Shown piece by piece: positions 63,877 through 64,000 of a DNA stretch of 64,000 nt. A model generated the notes under the pieces. It did not search any database and was not told the origin of the DNA. It saw only the letters and a program-made list of their open reading frames with translations. Position numbers and translations under genes: made by a program. The stretch's first letter is position 1. Each line of letters starts with the position of its first letter. The DNA is from Cygnus atratus (Eukaryota; Chordata; Aves; Anseriformes; Anatidae), in contig NC_066362.1 in NCBI RefSeq assembly GCF_013377495.2, forward strand, positions 100,932,129-100,996,128, written 5' to 3'.

Positions 63877-64000
63877 ACAGCCTCTCTATTCCACAAAGTA
63901 CCAACAATATTCCATCACGGCCTCTTTGATACTAACCTAGTTAAATTCAAAGTGTAAGCACATGTAGAAGGAGAGTGTCTGCTCCTTTAAGGGTACCTGG

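Overview
The window is vertebrate nuclear DNA, most likely from a bird. It holds spliced genes with long introns, and about sixteen fragments of CR1 LINEs. The CR1 copies end in the typical ATTCTATG-type 3' repeat, which points to birds, with crocodilians or turtles as a less likely alternative.

Two protein genes face each other tail to tail. On the + strand, positions 312-2631 carry the 3' part of FAM131B in four coding exons. On the - strand, positions 61134 down to 19737 carry a complete CLCN1, the skeletal-muscle voltage-gated chloride channel ClC-1. I could place all 23 canonical coding exons with consensus splice sites and consistent phases; they add up to about 1,005 residues. The same convergent FAM131B/CLCN1 pair lies on human chromosome 7q.

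Layout: 1-311 FAM131B intron; 312-2631 FAM131B coding exons; 2632 to about 5.3 kb probable FAM131B 3' UTR; 5.3-18.8 kb intergenic, with one long dead CR1 at 12.6-14.4 kb; 18.8-61.4 kb CLCN1, from poly(A) signal to TATA box; 61.4-64 kb upstream flank with two CR1 3' ends. The CLCN1 introns hold most of the CR1 copies, an LTR-like fragment, a 188-bp tandem duplication and several microsatellites.

The main discovery candidate is an extra intact exon, called 7a here, at 48204-48282 (-), between CLCN1 exons 6 and 7. It is 79 nt long like exon 7, has the same phases, has no stop, and encodes an alternative version of the same piece of channel (helix G and the start of helix H). Both copies use a GC splice donor (AG|GCAAGT). 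Where the two peptides agree, 8 of 13 codons differ, all at the third base only. This looks like a functional, mutually exclusive exon pair. In mammals the same position is known for the 79-nt exon 7a whose inclusion ruins the CLCN1 message in myotonic dystrophy; the intact exon here suggests that the mammalian 'poison' exon is the relic of a real alternative exon.
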